Shown here in pieces: positions 1 to 7,202 of a stretch of DNA of 13,149 nt. Each line of letters begins with the position of its first letter. The first letter of the stretch is position 1. This DNA comes from Acidobacteriaceae bacterium. Its GTDB lineage: Bacteria > Acidobacteriota > Terriglobia > Terriglobales > Acidobacteriaceae. The position numbers and the translations under genes are program-made. The stretch spans positions 1,553 to 14,701 of the forward strand of contig PLHN01000450.1 of NCBI GenBank assembly GCA_003139975.1. Reading direction: 5' to 3'. Below the pieces are notes generated by a model. That model had not been told where the DNA came from and did no database searches. It worked only from the letters and a program-made list of their open reading frames with translations.

Positions 1-774
1 GACATTCCTACGTTGAAATTGGACGATGGGTTTCTCCGCCTCTATGATCTCGATTTTTCGGGGGCGCAAAAGGATTTTGAAGCCTGGGAGAAGATAAATC
101 CCGAAAATCCCATGGGCCCGGCCAGCGAGGCCGCAGGCATTCTGTTTTCCGAGTTCAACCGCCTCGGCGTGCTCGAAGCGCAGTTCTACGAAGACGATTC
201 GCTTTTCGGCAATCGCAAGAAATATGAGGCGATCCCGTCCCAGCGGGCGCGATTTGATCAACAACTTGGCCGCGCGGAAGATCTGGCGAACTCGCGGTTG
301 AAACGGGATCCCCATGATCGCGACGCCTTGCTAGCGATGACATTGGCGGCAGGACTGCGTTCCGACTTTGCGGCGCTCATCGAGAAACGAAACCTGGCAT
401 CGCTGCACTACACGAAGGAAGCAACCGCGTGGGCGGCGCAACTGCTGGCGGCGGACCCGACCTGCTATGACGCGCACCTGGCGGGCGGAGTGAGCCGATA
501 CATCATCGGGTCGATGGCTGCGCCGGTCCGTTGGCTCCTACGTGTAGGCGGTGTCCAGGGAGACAAGGAGGGCGGGATTTCCGAGTTGCAGCTGACCGCC
601 GCGCGCGGCCATTTGCTGGCGCCGTTTGCGCGCATCCTGCTCGCCATTGCCTATGTGCGCGAAAAGAACACCGCGCAAGCCCGCGAATTATTGCTCGGCC
701 TGCAGCGAGACTTTCCCGATAACGCGCTGTTCGGCCGGGAACTGGCGCGACTCGACAAAATCGCCACCCGTTAA
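1..774 (+). CDS. TPR-like protein, 5'-truncated by the window edge
   Basis: The frame is open from the first base (D-I-P-T before a TTG at 13) and no ATG start is visible, so the true start almost certainly lies upstream of the window. It ends at TAA 772-774. The visible part (about 257 residues) is alpha-helical and Ala/Leu/Arg-rich, with spaced motifs such as FSGAQKDFEAWEKINPENP near the start and ARELLLGLQRDFPDNALFGREL near the end. These have the A..(8)..W/L..(P) pattern of tetratricopeptide repeats. A middle stretch (TCYDAHLAGGVSRYIIGSM) may be a more hydrophobic helix. TPR proteins are protein-interaction scaffolds, and no catalytic motif is visible. It lies upstream of pstS in the same direction, but a PHO box and hairpin intervene, so co-regulation is doubtful. 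Function unknown. Confidence 0.75.
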   Translation, partial: DIPTLKLDDGFLRLYDLDFSGAQKDFEAWEKINPENPMGPASEAAGILFSEFNRLGVLEAQFYEDDSLFGNRKKYEAIPSQRARFDQQLGRAEDLANSRLKRDPHDRDALLAMTLAAGLRSDFAALIEKRNLASLHYTKEATAWAAQLLAADPTCYDAHLAGGVSRYIIGSMAAPVRWLLRVGGVQGDKEGGISELQLTAARGHLLAPFARILLAIAYVREKNTAQARELLLGLQRDFPDNALFGRELARLDKIATR

Positions 775-794
775 GTGCTTTTATGAGAAGCGCG

Positions 795-848
795 TTCACC
801 AGAAATTCACTCTGGTGTAACCTTCCTTTAACAATTGGCCACTAGAAC
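795..848 (+). promoter_or_regulatory. Tandem PHO box (four repeats) and -10 element of pstS
   Basis: Four hexamers recur every 11 bp: TTCACC (795-800), TTCACT (806-811), GTAACC (817-822) and TTAACA (828-833), with 5-bp spacers. This is the direct-repeat, 11-bp-period layout of PhoB/PhoP binding sites. Nine nt after the last repeat is TAGAAC (843-848), a 4/6 match to the -10 consensus. In known Pho promoters the box takes the place of the -35 element, which fits. Transcription would start near 855, leaving a leader of about 38 nt. Assigning the box to a PhoB-type regulator is inference, because no regulator gene is in the window. Confidence 0.75.
797..817. other. Inverted repeat overlapping the pstS PHO box
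   Basis: CACCAGA (797-803) and TCTGGTG (811-817) form a perfect 7-bp stem with a 7-nt loop. It is superimposed on the first three PHO-box repeats. It could act as a weak terminator for the upstream TPR gene, although the following run is only pyrimidine-rich and not a T-tract. It could also be a dyad for a second regulator, or be coincidental. Confidence 0.4.
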
Positions 849-875
849 GAAACGTGACACGCCGAAAAATTGTTT

Positions 876-883
876 AAAGGAGG
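876..883 (+). promoter_or_regulatory. Strong Shine-Dalgarno fixing the GTG start of pstS
   Basis: AAAGGAGG lies 9 nt before the GTG at 893. It is the best ribosome-binding site in the window and decides the non-ATG start of pstS. Confidence 0.85.
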
Positions 884-892
884 ATTCATCGC

Positions 893-1900
893 GTGATTCG
901 ACGCTGTGCGTTGCTGCTCGCCGCTCTTATTTTGTCGTTGCCCGTCTTGGGGCAAACTACCTTGAACGGTGCGGGCGCGACCTTCCCGTATCCGATGTAC
1001 TCGAAGTGGTTCAGCGAATACAACAAGCTGCACTCGGACATTCAAATCAACTACCAGTCGATTGGAAGCGGCGGCGGAATTCGCCAAGTGCTCAATGGCA
1101 CGGTAGATTTTGGAGCCAGCGATGGCCCGATGACCGACGAGCAACTCAAGGAGGCCAAGGTCAAGATCCTCCACATCCCGACCGTACTCGGTGCCGATGT
1201 GCCCGCTTACAACATCCCCGGTGTGAGCGGGGAAATCAAATTTACCCCAGACGTGCTGGCCAATATCTTTCTCGGGAAAATCACCAACTGGAATGACCCG
1301 GCGATTGCAAAAGCGAACCCGGGATTGAACTTGCCGAACCAGTCGATCATCATTGTGCATCGCTCCGATGGCAGCGGTACGACCTACATCTGGACCGACT
1401 ACCTGTCAAAGGTGAGCAAGGACTGGGAGTCCAGCGTGGGGAAGGGAACTTCGGTGAAGTGGCCGGTGGGCTTGGGTGGCAAAGGCAATGAGGGAGTCGC
1501 GGGGCAGATCCGGCAACTCGCGGGGTCGATCGGTTATATCGAACTGATCTACGCGGTGGAAAACAAGATCACATATGGATCGGTCCAGAACGCCGCAGGC
1601 AACTTTGTGAAGGCTTCGCTCGATGGGGTCACGGAAGCGGCGGCATCGGTGAAAACCATGCCTGCTGATTTCCGCGTTTCCATCACCAATGCGCCGGGCA
1701 AGACGGCTTACCCGATTTCGAGTTTCACCTGGCTGCTGATCCCGGTCCAGTCCAAGGACGCAAACAAAGGGAAGATTCTCTCGGATTTTCTAAACTGGAT
1801 GGTCACGGACGGTCAGAAGATGACAGCCCAGCTCAGCTACGCACCGTTGCCCGCGAACGTCGCTGAAAAAGTAAAGGCGACCATTAAGCAAGTTCACTAA
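893..1900 (+). CDS. pstS: Phosphate ABC transporter, periplasmic phosphate-binding protein PstS
   Basis: PstS captures inorganic phosphate in the periplasm and delivers it to the PstC/PstA channel. The start is GTG 893, set by AAAGGAGG. Residues 1-20 are a classic Sec signal peptide (RR, then a Leu/Ala core, then PVLG before Gln21). No lipobox is seen, so a soluble periplasmic form is likely. Mature-protein motifs match the E. coli-type family: GAGATFPYPMYSKW (26-39), YQSIGSGGGIRQ (54-65), DFGASDGPM (72-80, with the phosphate-gating Asp78), HRSDGSGTT (156-164) and VKWPVGLGGKGNEG (188-201). At 335 aa it has the normal length. It stands alone, more than 6 kb from pstCAB, behind its own PHO box and in front of a terminator. 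That allows high independent expression, as usual for the binding component. Confidence 0.97.
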   Translation: MIRRCALLLAALILSLPVLGQTTLNGAGATFPYPMYSKWFSEYNKLHSDIQINYQSIGSGGGIRQVLNGTVDFGASDGPMTDEQLKEAKVKILHIPTVLGADVPAYNIPGVSGEIKFTPDVLANIFLGKITNWNDPAIAKANPGLNLPNQSIIIVHRSDGSGTTYIWTDYLSKVSKDWESSVGKGTSVKWPVGLGGKGNEGVAGQIRQLAGSIGYIELIYAVENKITYGSVQNAAGNFVKASLDGVTEAAASVKTMPADFRVSITNAPGKTAYPISSFTWLLIPVQSKDANKGKILSDFLNWMVTDGQKMTAQLSYAPLPANVAEKVKATIKQVH

Positions 1901-1921
1901 ATGTGTTGAGTTGAGTGAACT
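1891..1921 (+). other. Hairpin spanning the pstS stop codon
   Basis: AGTTCACT (1891-1898) and AGTGAACT (1914-1921) are perfect 8-bp inverted arms around a 15-nt loop, and the TAA stop lies at the edge of the left arm. No T-tract follows, so it is not a typical intrinsic terminator. It could be a 3'-end stabilising stem or a protein site. Confidence 0.45.
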
Positions 1922-1985
1922 GAATTTGCGAAGGCGGTCCCTGCGCCAAACCGCTGTCAACTAAGACGAAAACATTTGCATGCCT

Positions 1986-2022
1986 AAGCCAACCGCCGCC
2001 TTTCCGGGCGGAGGCTTTTTCT
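1986..2022 (+). terminator. Rho-independent terminator of pstS
   Basis: AAGCC-AA-CCGCC (1986-1997) pairs with GGCGG-A-GGCTT (2007-2017) around a 9-nt loop. The run TTTTTCTT follows. GC-rich stem plus U-run is the classic intrinsic terminator. Confidence 0.85.
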
Positions 2023-2079
2023 TGAAAAATCAAACGATTAGCCGGATTCAGGCAGACGGAGGATCTGGCATGCCAAATG

Positions 2080-2115
2080 CTATATTGTCCATATAGTCTA
2101 GTTATATTATAGACT
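2080..2115 (+). promoter_or_regulatory. Candidate porin promoter with two overlapping dyad operators
   Basis: This AT-rich patch stands out from its GC-rich surroundings. CTATAT-TGTCC-ATATAG (2080-2096) is a perfect 6-bp-arm dyad. It overlaps a second one, AGTCTA-N9-TAGACT (2095-2115). A promoter can be drawn through them: TTGTCC (2085-2090), a 17-bp spacer, then TATAGA (2108-2113), each hexamer a 4/6 match to the sigma-70 consensus. A repressor bound to either dyad would cover the promoter. The regulator is unknown. TATA-rich dyads of this sort occur with PadR- or MecI-type repressors, but that is speculation. No 11-bp PHO box was found here. Confidence 0.5.
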
Positions 2116-2296
2116 TGATTGAATTTTAGTAGTAGGATTCGGCTTCGTCGATTTGCTGGCAGCCGGTCACAGTTTGCACGAAGCAAGAAAAATAAACCTG
2201 GGTTGAGAAGGCTGAACTAATACGGGGAAGCTCATCTCGCGCGCCACAAAGGCTGGACCCAAGGACATCGCCCCAAAAGGAGAAAACTGCAATTCC
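2116..2296 (+). other. Long untranslated leader of the porin gene
   Basis: If transcription starts near 2120, the message has about 175 nt before ATG 2297. I see no riboswitch core or conserved RNA family in it, only a weak stem around 2141-2158. AAGGAGA at 2277-2283 is the probable ribosome-binding site, with a rather long 13-nt spacing. Together with the terminator and dyads, this accounts for the 396-bp gap between pstS and the next gene. Confidence 0.4.
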
Positions 2297-4300
2297 ATGA
2301 AAGAAATCAAATGTCTTTTTGTCACTGCTCTTAGCGTTGCAGCACTGACGTTCGGCGCTTGGGCTCAAACCTCTGCGGGACCGAAGCCAACGCCACAAGA
2401 TGCCGCCACAACCGCGGCACCGGCGCAGCCCGCGGTCACCGCCGCTGATGTTCAAGCGCTGAAGGACGGTCTTGCCACAGCCCTGCAGCAGATTCAGGCC
2501 TTGCAGGATGAGTTACAACGCCGGGACCAGGCGGTGCAGCAAGCTCAATCCACCGCGGCCGAGGCGGCCGCAAAGGCGGATGCCGCGCAGCTTCAGACGA
2601 GCCAGCAACTGCAAACAGTAGACGCACTGCAGAGCGACGTCGCCAACCTCAAGTCGGTGAACACCTCCGCCCTGAACAACCCGGTATTGAAGAATGCCGT
2701 ACTCACGCTGCAGGATTCGCCACAGACCTCCTCCACGCCGGAGCCTGAACAGATATTCAACAAGCAGATGGAGAGCCCGATCACAATCCGTTTCCGGGGC
2801 ATCAACATCACGCCCGGTGGATACGCCGCGGCCGAATTTATCCATCGGTCGAGGGCGCTCGCGGCAGACGTATCCACGCCCTTCAATAACCTGACTATGC
2901 CCGGAGCTTCGCAGAGCCAGATGGGGGAATTTTACGGCTCCGGCCGGCAGTCGAAGATCACGACGTTTGTCGATGGCCGGCTTGGGAGCGTGGATCTGTC
3001 CAGCTATGTCTCCGCCGACTTTCTTTCGGCCGGCGTCACCTCCACTTCCACCAGCACCAACGGTTACACGCTTCGGCTTCGCCAAGCGTGGGCGCAAGCC
3101 AAGTTTAATAATGGCTGGAGCTTCCTGGGTGGCCAGTCGTGGAGCCTGGTGACGGAGGATGCGAAGGGAATTGCTCCAGACGACGACATGGGCAAAACCA
3201 ACGACGCGCGGCCGAAGACGATCGACGCCGCGTACAGCGTCGGCTTCAACTTCGCGCGCCAGTATGGTATCCGCGCAACCAAGAGCTTCGGCGACAAGGT
3301 TGCGGTCGCGGTCGCGCTGGAGAACCCCCAAGCGACCCTGGCCACGCTTAACAACACCGCCGATTTCCTGTTGGGAGCGGCCGGCGACGGCAAGAGCTAT
3401 AACTCGGGTGGGACTTATTCCTTCAATCCCTCGCCCGACATTATTGCCAAAATTGCTTTCGACCCGGGCTTCGGGCACTACGAAATATTCGGGCTGGTGG
3501 ACCGGTTCGCCACGCGCGTATTCCCGTGCGAGGACTTCAATCCGGCGGCCACCGCCTATGTCTGCGGCAGTGGCGTAGCTGGAAAAGCGAACGCTACTGG
3601 CGCCTATAACACGTCGAAGAATGGTGGTGGCTTCGGCGCGAGCGCGCGCTGGAACCTCTTCGCTAAACACATCACGTTTGGATTGAAAGGGTTCGGCGGC
3701 AACGGAGTCGGACGATACGGTTCCGGCGGGCTTTCCGACGCCACCGTCGTTTCCAGCGGGACGGTTTTCTCGGCTACGGGGGTACCGGAGTCGGCGGCTG
3801 CGAAACTTCAGCTGCTCCGGAACTTGCAGGGGCTGAGCACACTCGAATGGCATGGGAAGAAACTCGATATTTACGGCTACGGCGGGGTGGAATATGCGGG
3901 CCGCGCAGCCAATGAGGACCTGGTTCTGACCGCCATTGAGCAGGCTACGACTCCAACCGCCTTGCCCGTGTTTGTCGGTTACGGGTCGCCATACTTCCCG
4001 AACTACGGCTGCTACACCGAGACTGGGCCGTCGGGGACCACCGGGTTCGTTCCAGGCTCGCTCAGCAATTGCACGGGCCATACCCGCGCGGTGATGGAGG
4101 GGACCGTTGGCTTCTGGTACCGCTTTTACAGCGGGCCCAGGGGAAGGTTCCAGTTCGGCACGCAGTACTCCTACGTGACGCGCAATACCTGGGCGGGCGC
4201 GAATGGATCTCTTACAGGCAGCACAACCGCCCCAGGAGCCGTCCAGCCGAACGGGATTGACAACATGATATTCACGTCGTTCCGCTTCTACTTGCCGTAA
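2297..4300 (+). CDS. Porin-like outer-membrane protein with N-terminal coiled coil (DcaP/OprP-like)
   Basis: Probably an outer-membrane beta-barrel. Residues 1-23 are a signal peptide ending AWA before Gln24. A Pro/Ala/Thr-rich linker (25-48) leads to a coiled coil at about 50-122 (QALKDGLATALQQIQALQDE onward), as in trimeric porins with a periplasmic stalk. From about 160 to 667 the chain alternates polar and hydrophobic residues with many Gly/Tyr/aromatic strands (ITIRFRGINITPGGYAAAEF; LRLRQAWAQAKFNNGWSFLG). It ends in a strand, FTSFRFYLP, although the last residue is Pro and not the usual Phe. Two close cysteine pairs (C411/C423 and C572/C592) suggest disulfide-tied external loops. The setting between pstS and ppk1 suggests an anion or phosphate pore. 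Substrate and family are inference; it may equally be a DcaP-type channel for other solutes. Confidence 0.75.
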   Translation: MKEIKCLFVTALSVAALTFGAWAQTSAGPKPTPQDAATTAAPAQPAVTAADVQALKDGLATALQQIQALQDELQRRDQAVQQAQSTAAEAAAKADAAQLQTSQQLQTVDALQSDVANLKSVNTSALNNPVLKNAVLTLQDSPQTSSTPEPEQIFNKQMESPITIRFRGINITPGGYAAAEFIHRSRALAADVSTPFNNLTMPGASQSQMGEFYGSGRQSKITTFVDGRLGSVDLSSYVSADFLSAGVTSTSTSTNGYTLRLRQAWAQAKFNNGWSFLGGQSWSLVTEDAKGIAPDDDMGKTNDARPKTIDAAYSVGFNFARQYGIRATKSFGDKVAVAVALENPQATLATLNNTADFLLGAAGDGKSYNSGGTYSFNPSPDIIAKIAFDPGFGHYEIFGLVDRFATRVFPCEDFNPAATAYVCGSGVAGKANATGAYNTSKNGGGFGASARWNLFAKHITFGLKGFGGNGVGRYGSGGLSDATVVSSGTVFSATGVPESAAAKLQLLRNLQGLSTLEWHGKKLDIYGYGGVEYAGRAANEDLVLTAIEQATTPTALPVFVGYGSPYFPNYGCYTETGPSGTTGFVPGSLSNCTGHTRAVMEGTVGFWYRFYSGPRGRFQFGTQYSYVTRNTWAGANGSLTGSTTAPGAVQPNGIDNMIFTSFRFYLP

Positions 4301-4309
4301 AACCCAACT

Positions 4310-4338
4310 CGATCCCGCGCCCACACGGCGCGGGATCG
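4310..4338. other. Perfect 12-bp hairpin after the porin gene
   Basis: CGATCCCGCGCC (4310-4321) and GGCGCGGGATCG (4327-4338) are perfect complements around the loop CACAC. It is very stable, but no T-run follows on either strand. It may serve as a 3'-end barrier to exonucleases or as a pause site ahead of the true terminator 50 bp further on. Confidence 0.6.
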
Positions 4339-4388
4339 GCCAACTCAGCGCAATTCCTTTTGCCCCGCTGCGGGCACAGACAACCGAC

Positions 4389-4418
4389 GGCGCCGGTCCA
4401 AAACTGGCGCCTTTTTCT
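4389..4418 (+). terminator. Rho-independent terminator of the porin gene
   Basis: GGCGCCGGT (4389-4397) pairs with ACTGGCGCC (4403-4411), one G-U wobble, around loop CCAAA, followed directly by TTTTTCT. A textbook intrinsic terminator separating the porin unit from ppk1. Confidence 0.9.
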
Positions 4419-4420
4419 AT

Positions 4421-4429
4421 TGCTATACT
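4421..4429 (+). promoter_or_regulatory. Candidate extended -10 promoter of ppk1-sixA
   Basis: TGCTATACT is an extended -10 element (TGn plus TATACT, 5/6 to consensus) just after the terminator. No good -35 is visible, which extended -10 promoters tolerate. Transcription would start near 4436, giving a leader of about 70 nt. No PHO-box repeats were found between 4301 and 4505. Confidence 0.45.
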
Positions 4430-4505
4430 GGTGCAGGGTCCAGCAGAGCCTTAATCGCAGGCAGCAAAGCTATTCCCGAAGTAAGCAAGGCACACTTTTA
4501 ATCCC

Positions 4506-6662
4506 ATGGTTCGGAACACACCGAACAATCGCGCCCTTTTTCTCAACCGAGAGGAATCGTGGCTGAAATTCAATTGGCGGGTTTTGGAAGAAGCCTGCGA
4601 TCTCGCCAACCCTCTTCTCGAGCGCGTGAAGTTTCTGGCGATCACCGCGAGCAACCTTGACGAATTCTTCGAGATCCGGGTCGGAGGCTTGCTCCAGCAG
4701 TTGGAAGATGGACAAAATTCCACCACTGCCGACGGTCTGTCCATGGCAGAAGAGCGCGAGCTCATCAACCACGCCACCCACAAATTTGTCGAGGAACAGT
4801 ATTCCTGCTGGAACGAGCACCTGCGGCCGGCACTGGCCGAGCAGAAGATTCGCGTGCTGGGAATCGACGAACTAGACGAGCAGGCTCTCGCCTTCGTTGA
4901 TGACTACTGCGAGCGCGAGCTTGACCCGCTGCTTACTCCGGTGACCGTTGATCCCGCGCATCCGTTTCCACGCGTCATCAACAAGGCGCTTTGCGTTGCG
5001 CTTCTTCTGCGCCGCCGCCGCCGCTCTTCTCTGACCTATACGGGAGTGATTACGGTCCCACGGGCCCTTCCGCGTTTGATTCCGCTGCCCTCGCGAGGCA
5101 CCACGGATTTCATTTTTCTTGCCGACCTGGTCGTTTCCTACGCGGCGCGAATGTACAAGGGTTACGACATCGTCTCCTCCGCGGCCTTTCGCGTCACTCG
5201 CAACAGTAACCTTTATCTGCAGGAAGAAGAATCGCGGAACCTGCTGGAATCCGTGCGCGCCGAACTTCACAACCGGCGCAAGGGCGATGCTGTGCGGATG
5301 GAAATCGAATCGTCGGCCGACCCTGAGATTATCGAACGCTTGCGTACGGTCTTCGAACTGGACCGGTGGCAGATCTTTCCGGTAAACGGTCCGGTAAATC
5401 TTTCCCGGTTATTTAATGTCTACGAGGGAACAAACCGCCCCGACCTGAAGTTTCAGCCTTTCGCGCCTCGCGAATTGCGCCTGACTGCGAAGTCGCGCGA
5501 CCTGTTCGAAGAATTGCGGCGGCACGACGTTCTGCTGCACCACCCATTCGATTCCTACGATGCCGTCATTTCTTTCATTCAGTCGGCCGCCGAAGACGAC
5601 AACGTACTCTCGATTAAGCAGACCCTCTATCGCACGAGCGAGCATTCACTGATCGTTCCCGCGCTCATCGCCGCCGCGCCGCAAAAAGAAGTGACGGCGG
5701 TTGTGGAATTGAAAGCGCGCTTCGATGAAGCCTCGAACATCCGCTGGGCGCGCAGCATGGAGGACGCCGGAGTGCAGGTCTTCCACGGTCTGGTGGGCTT
5801 GAAGACGCATTGCAAGCTTTCCCTGCTGGTGCGCCGTGATCCCGATGGCGTGGCGCGCCGCTATGCGCATCTGGGCACCGGGAACTATAACGCGGCGACC
5901 GCACGCATTTACACCGATCTAAGTTTATTGACTGCGGACCATGAGATTACGGCGGCCGTCCATGATGTGTTCAGCTTCCTAACTGCCTATGCAGAGCATA
6001 GCCACTATGAACCGCTGATGGTGGCACCGTTGGATCTAGCGGAAAAGTGCATTGCGCTGATTGAACGGGAAGCGGACCACGCCCAGCAAGGAAGTCGCGC
6101 ACGAATTGTGGCCAAAATGAACTCGCTCATGGATCGGGACATCATTCAGGCTCTTTACCGTGCATCGCAGGCAGGCGTCGAGATCGATCTGCTGGTGCGT
6201 GGAATCTGCACGCTTCGACCAGGCATACGCGGCTTCAGCGACCGAATTCGGGTGCGCAGCATTGTAGGCCGGTTTCTGGAACACAGCCGTATCTTCTGCT
6301 TTGAAAACGGAGGAGTGCCCGAGGTCTTCGTCGGCAGCGCCGATTGGATGCCCCGCAACCTCCACGAACGCGTCGAAGTGTTGTTCCCGGTGAAAGATCC
6401 GCTGTTGCGCGATAGGATCATCCACGAGATTCTGGCGGTCTATCTTGCCGACAACATGAAAGCAAGGCTGCTCCAACCCGACGGACGGTACTTGCGGCCC
6501 TGGCAATCGCCGAAGGGGAGGAGCAAAAAGCCTCCTCGCGGCCCGGCAGCATTTAGCGCTCAGGAGTTTCTCATCGGGCTGGCAGGAGGAAAAAGCTCTC
6601 CAGATCAGATCCCCGAACCCGTGGCGAAGCAGCCCGCGAGAATTGCGGTCAGAAAGGAATAG
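4506..6662 (+). CDS. ppk1: Polyphosphate kinase 1
   Basis: Transfers the terminal phosphate of ATP onto polyphosphate, reversibly. At 718 aa it is close to the E. coli enzyme (688 aa), with a basic tail after about residue 665. Family motifs are in order: FLNREESWLKFNWRVLEEA (12-30) and TASNLDEFFEIRVGGL (47-62, with ATP-binding Asn50) in the N domain. R376 (LYRT) and R405 (ARFDE) match the Mg/phosphate-binding arginines. His455 in RYAHLGTGNYN is the phospho-accepting histidine. His593 in RFLEHSRIFCFENGG is the second catalytic histidine, followed by SADWMPRN. All key residues are present. ATG 4506 has only a weak ribosome-binding site, but the protein begins in register with the family. A run of five CGC codons (5010-5024) makes a poly-Arg patch in the head domain. 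It is 9 nt from sixA, so the two are one operon. Confidence 0.97.
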   Translation: MVRNTPNNRALFLNREESWLKFNWRVLEEACDLANPLLERVKFLAITASNLDEFFEIRVGGLLQQLEDGQNSTTADGLSMAEERELINHATHKFVEEQYSCWNEHLRPALAEQKIRVLGIDELDEQALAFVDDYCERELDPLLTPVTVDPAHPFPRVINKALCVALLLRRRRRSSLTYTGVITVPRALPRLIPLPSRGTTDFIFLADLVVSYAARMYKGYDIVSSAAFRVTRNSNLYLQEEESRNLLESVRAELHNRRKGDAVRMEIESSADPEIIERLRTVFELDRWQIFPVNGPVNLSRLFNVYEGTNRPDLKFQPFAPRELRLTAKSRDLFEELRRHDVLLHHPFDSYDAVISFIQSAAEDDNVLSIKQTLYRTSEHSLIVPALIAAAPQKEVTAVVELKARFDEASNIRWARSMEDAGVQVFHGLVGLKTHCKLSLLVRRDPDGVARRYAHLGTGNYNAATARIYTDLSLLTADHEITAAVHDVFSFLTAYAEHSHYEPLMVAPLDLAEKCIALIEREADHAQQGSRARIVAKMNSLMDRDIIQALYRASQAGVEIDLLVRGICTLRPGIRGFSDRIRVRSIVGRFLEHSRIFCFENGGVPEVFVGSADWMPRNLHERVEVLFPVKDPLLRDRIIHEILAVYLADNMKARLLQPDGRYLRPWQSPKGRSKKPPRGPAAFSAQEFLIGLAGGKSSPDQIPEPVAKQPARIAVRKE

Positions 6663-6671
6663 GGAATCGGA

Positions 6672-7202
6672 ATGTTTGTTTATTTCTTACGGCACGCGAG
6701 CGCGGGGCAGCACATGCTCAACGCAAAGAAAGACGAGAAGCGCGCCCTTGATAAGGACGGCATTGAGCAGTGCGGTTATATCGGGCGCGCCCTTGCCGCT
6801 CTCGGCGTGCAGGTAGACGTCATCATTTCCAGCCCGCTGAAGCGCTCCACGCAAACTGCCGCGCTGGTGGGAAACGAAATGGGCCACGAAGGCAAGCTGG
6901 TGACCGATAACGTGCTGCGGCCGGAAGGAACGTTTGCCGACTTTCAGAAGTTGCTCGAGAAACATGCCCGCCAGGACTCTATTTTGGTTGTCGGCCATAA
7001 TCCGAACCTGCGCGACTTTCTGGGGCGCGTGATTAGCGATAGCGGCTGTGAAGCTGTAATCGAACTCAAGAAAGGAGCGGTCGCAAAGGTTGAGATGCGC
7101 CGGAATGCAGGTTCCCTAAGTTGGTGCATCACGCCGCGCATTCTGCGGACACTTCATGCTGCCGCGACCGAGAGTTCCCGGCCAAAGACTTCGCGGAAAT
7201 AG
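6672..7202 (+). CDS. sixA: SixA-type phosphohistidine phosphatase (histidine phosphatase superfamily)
   Basis: A small branch-2-like phosphatase of the histidine phosphatase family; in E. coli, SixA removes phosphate from phosphohistidine on signalling/PTS proteins. The N-terminal RHG-type motif LRHASAG has R7 and nucleophile H8. SSPLKRSTQTA is the conserved second block, and VVGHNPNL gives the second active-site histidine H109. At 176 aa it is slightly longer than E. coli SixA (161), with a basic C-terminal tail (SSRPKTSRK). It starts 9 nt after the ppk1 stop, so it is translated from the same message. Its last 49 bp overlap the 3' end of the convergent ppx/gppA gene. Since Ppk1 works through a phosphohistidine, a link to polyphosphate metabolism is tempting, but it is inference only. 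Confidence 0.88.
   Translation: MFVYFLRHASAGQHMLNAKKDEKRALDKDGIEQCGYIGRALAALGVQVDVIISSPLKRSTQTAALVGNEMGHEGKLVTDNVLRPEGTFADFQKLLEKHARQDSILVVGHNPNLRDFLGRVISDSGCEAVIELKKGAVAKVEMRRNAGSLSWCITPRILRTLHAAATESSRPKTSRK

Noticed and set aside
2085..2112. Possible PHO box before the porin gene (TTGTCC, GTCTAG, TTATAG at 11-bp steps)
   Set aside because: The spacing is right but the hexamers do not match each other or the TTAAC/TTCAC/GTAAC pattern; the dyads explain the region better.
2141..2158. Small stem with UUC loop in the porin leader, considered as a riboswitch part
   Set aside because: Short, with a mismatch and a wobble; no conserved riboswitch core around it.
2513..4324. 603-codon open frame on the - strand opposite the porin gene
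   Set aside because: Arg/Gly-rich composition typical of an antisense frame in GC-rich DNA, no motif, no ribosome-binding site; the + strand gene has a signal peptide and barrel pattern.
4301..4505. Possible PHO box before ppk1
   Set aside because: TTAAT occurs at 4451 and 4498 but neither has a partner repeat 11 bp away.
5010..5024. CGC microsatellite in ppk1
   Set aside because: Five Arg codons in frame within an intact enzyme; no sign of frameshift or phase-variation function.
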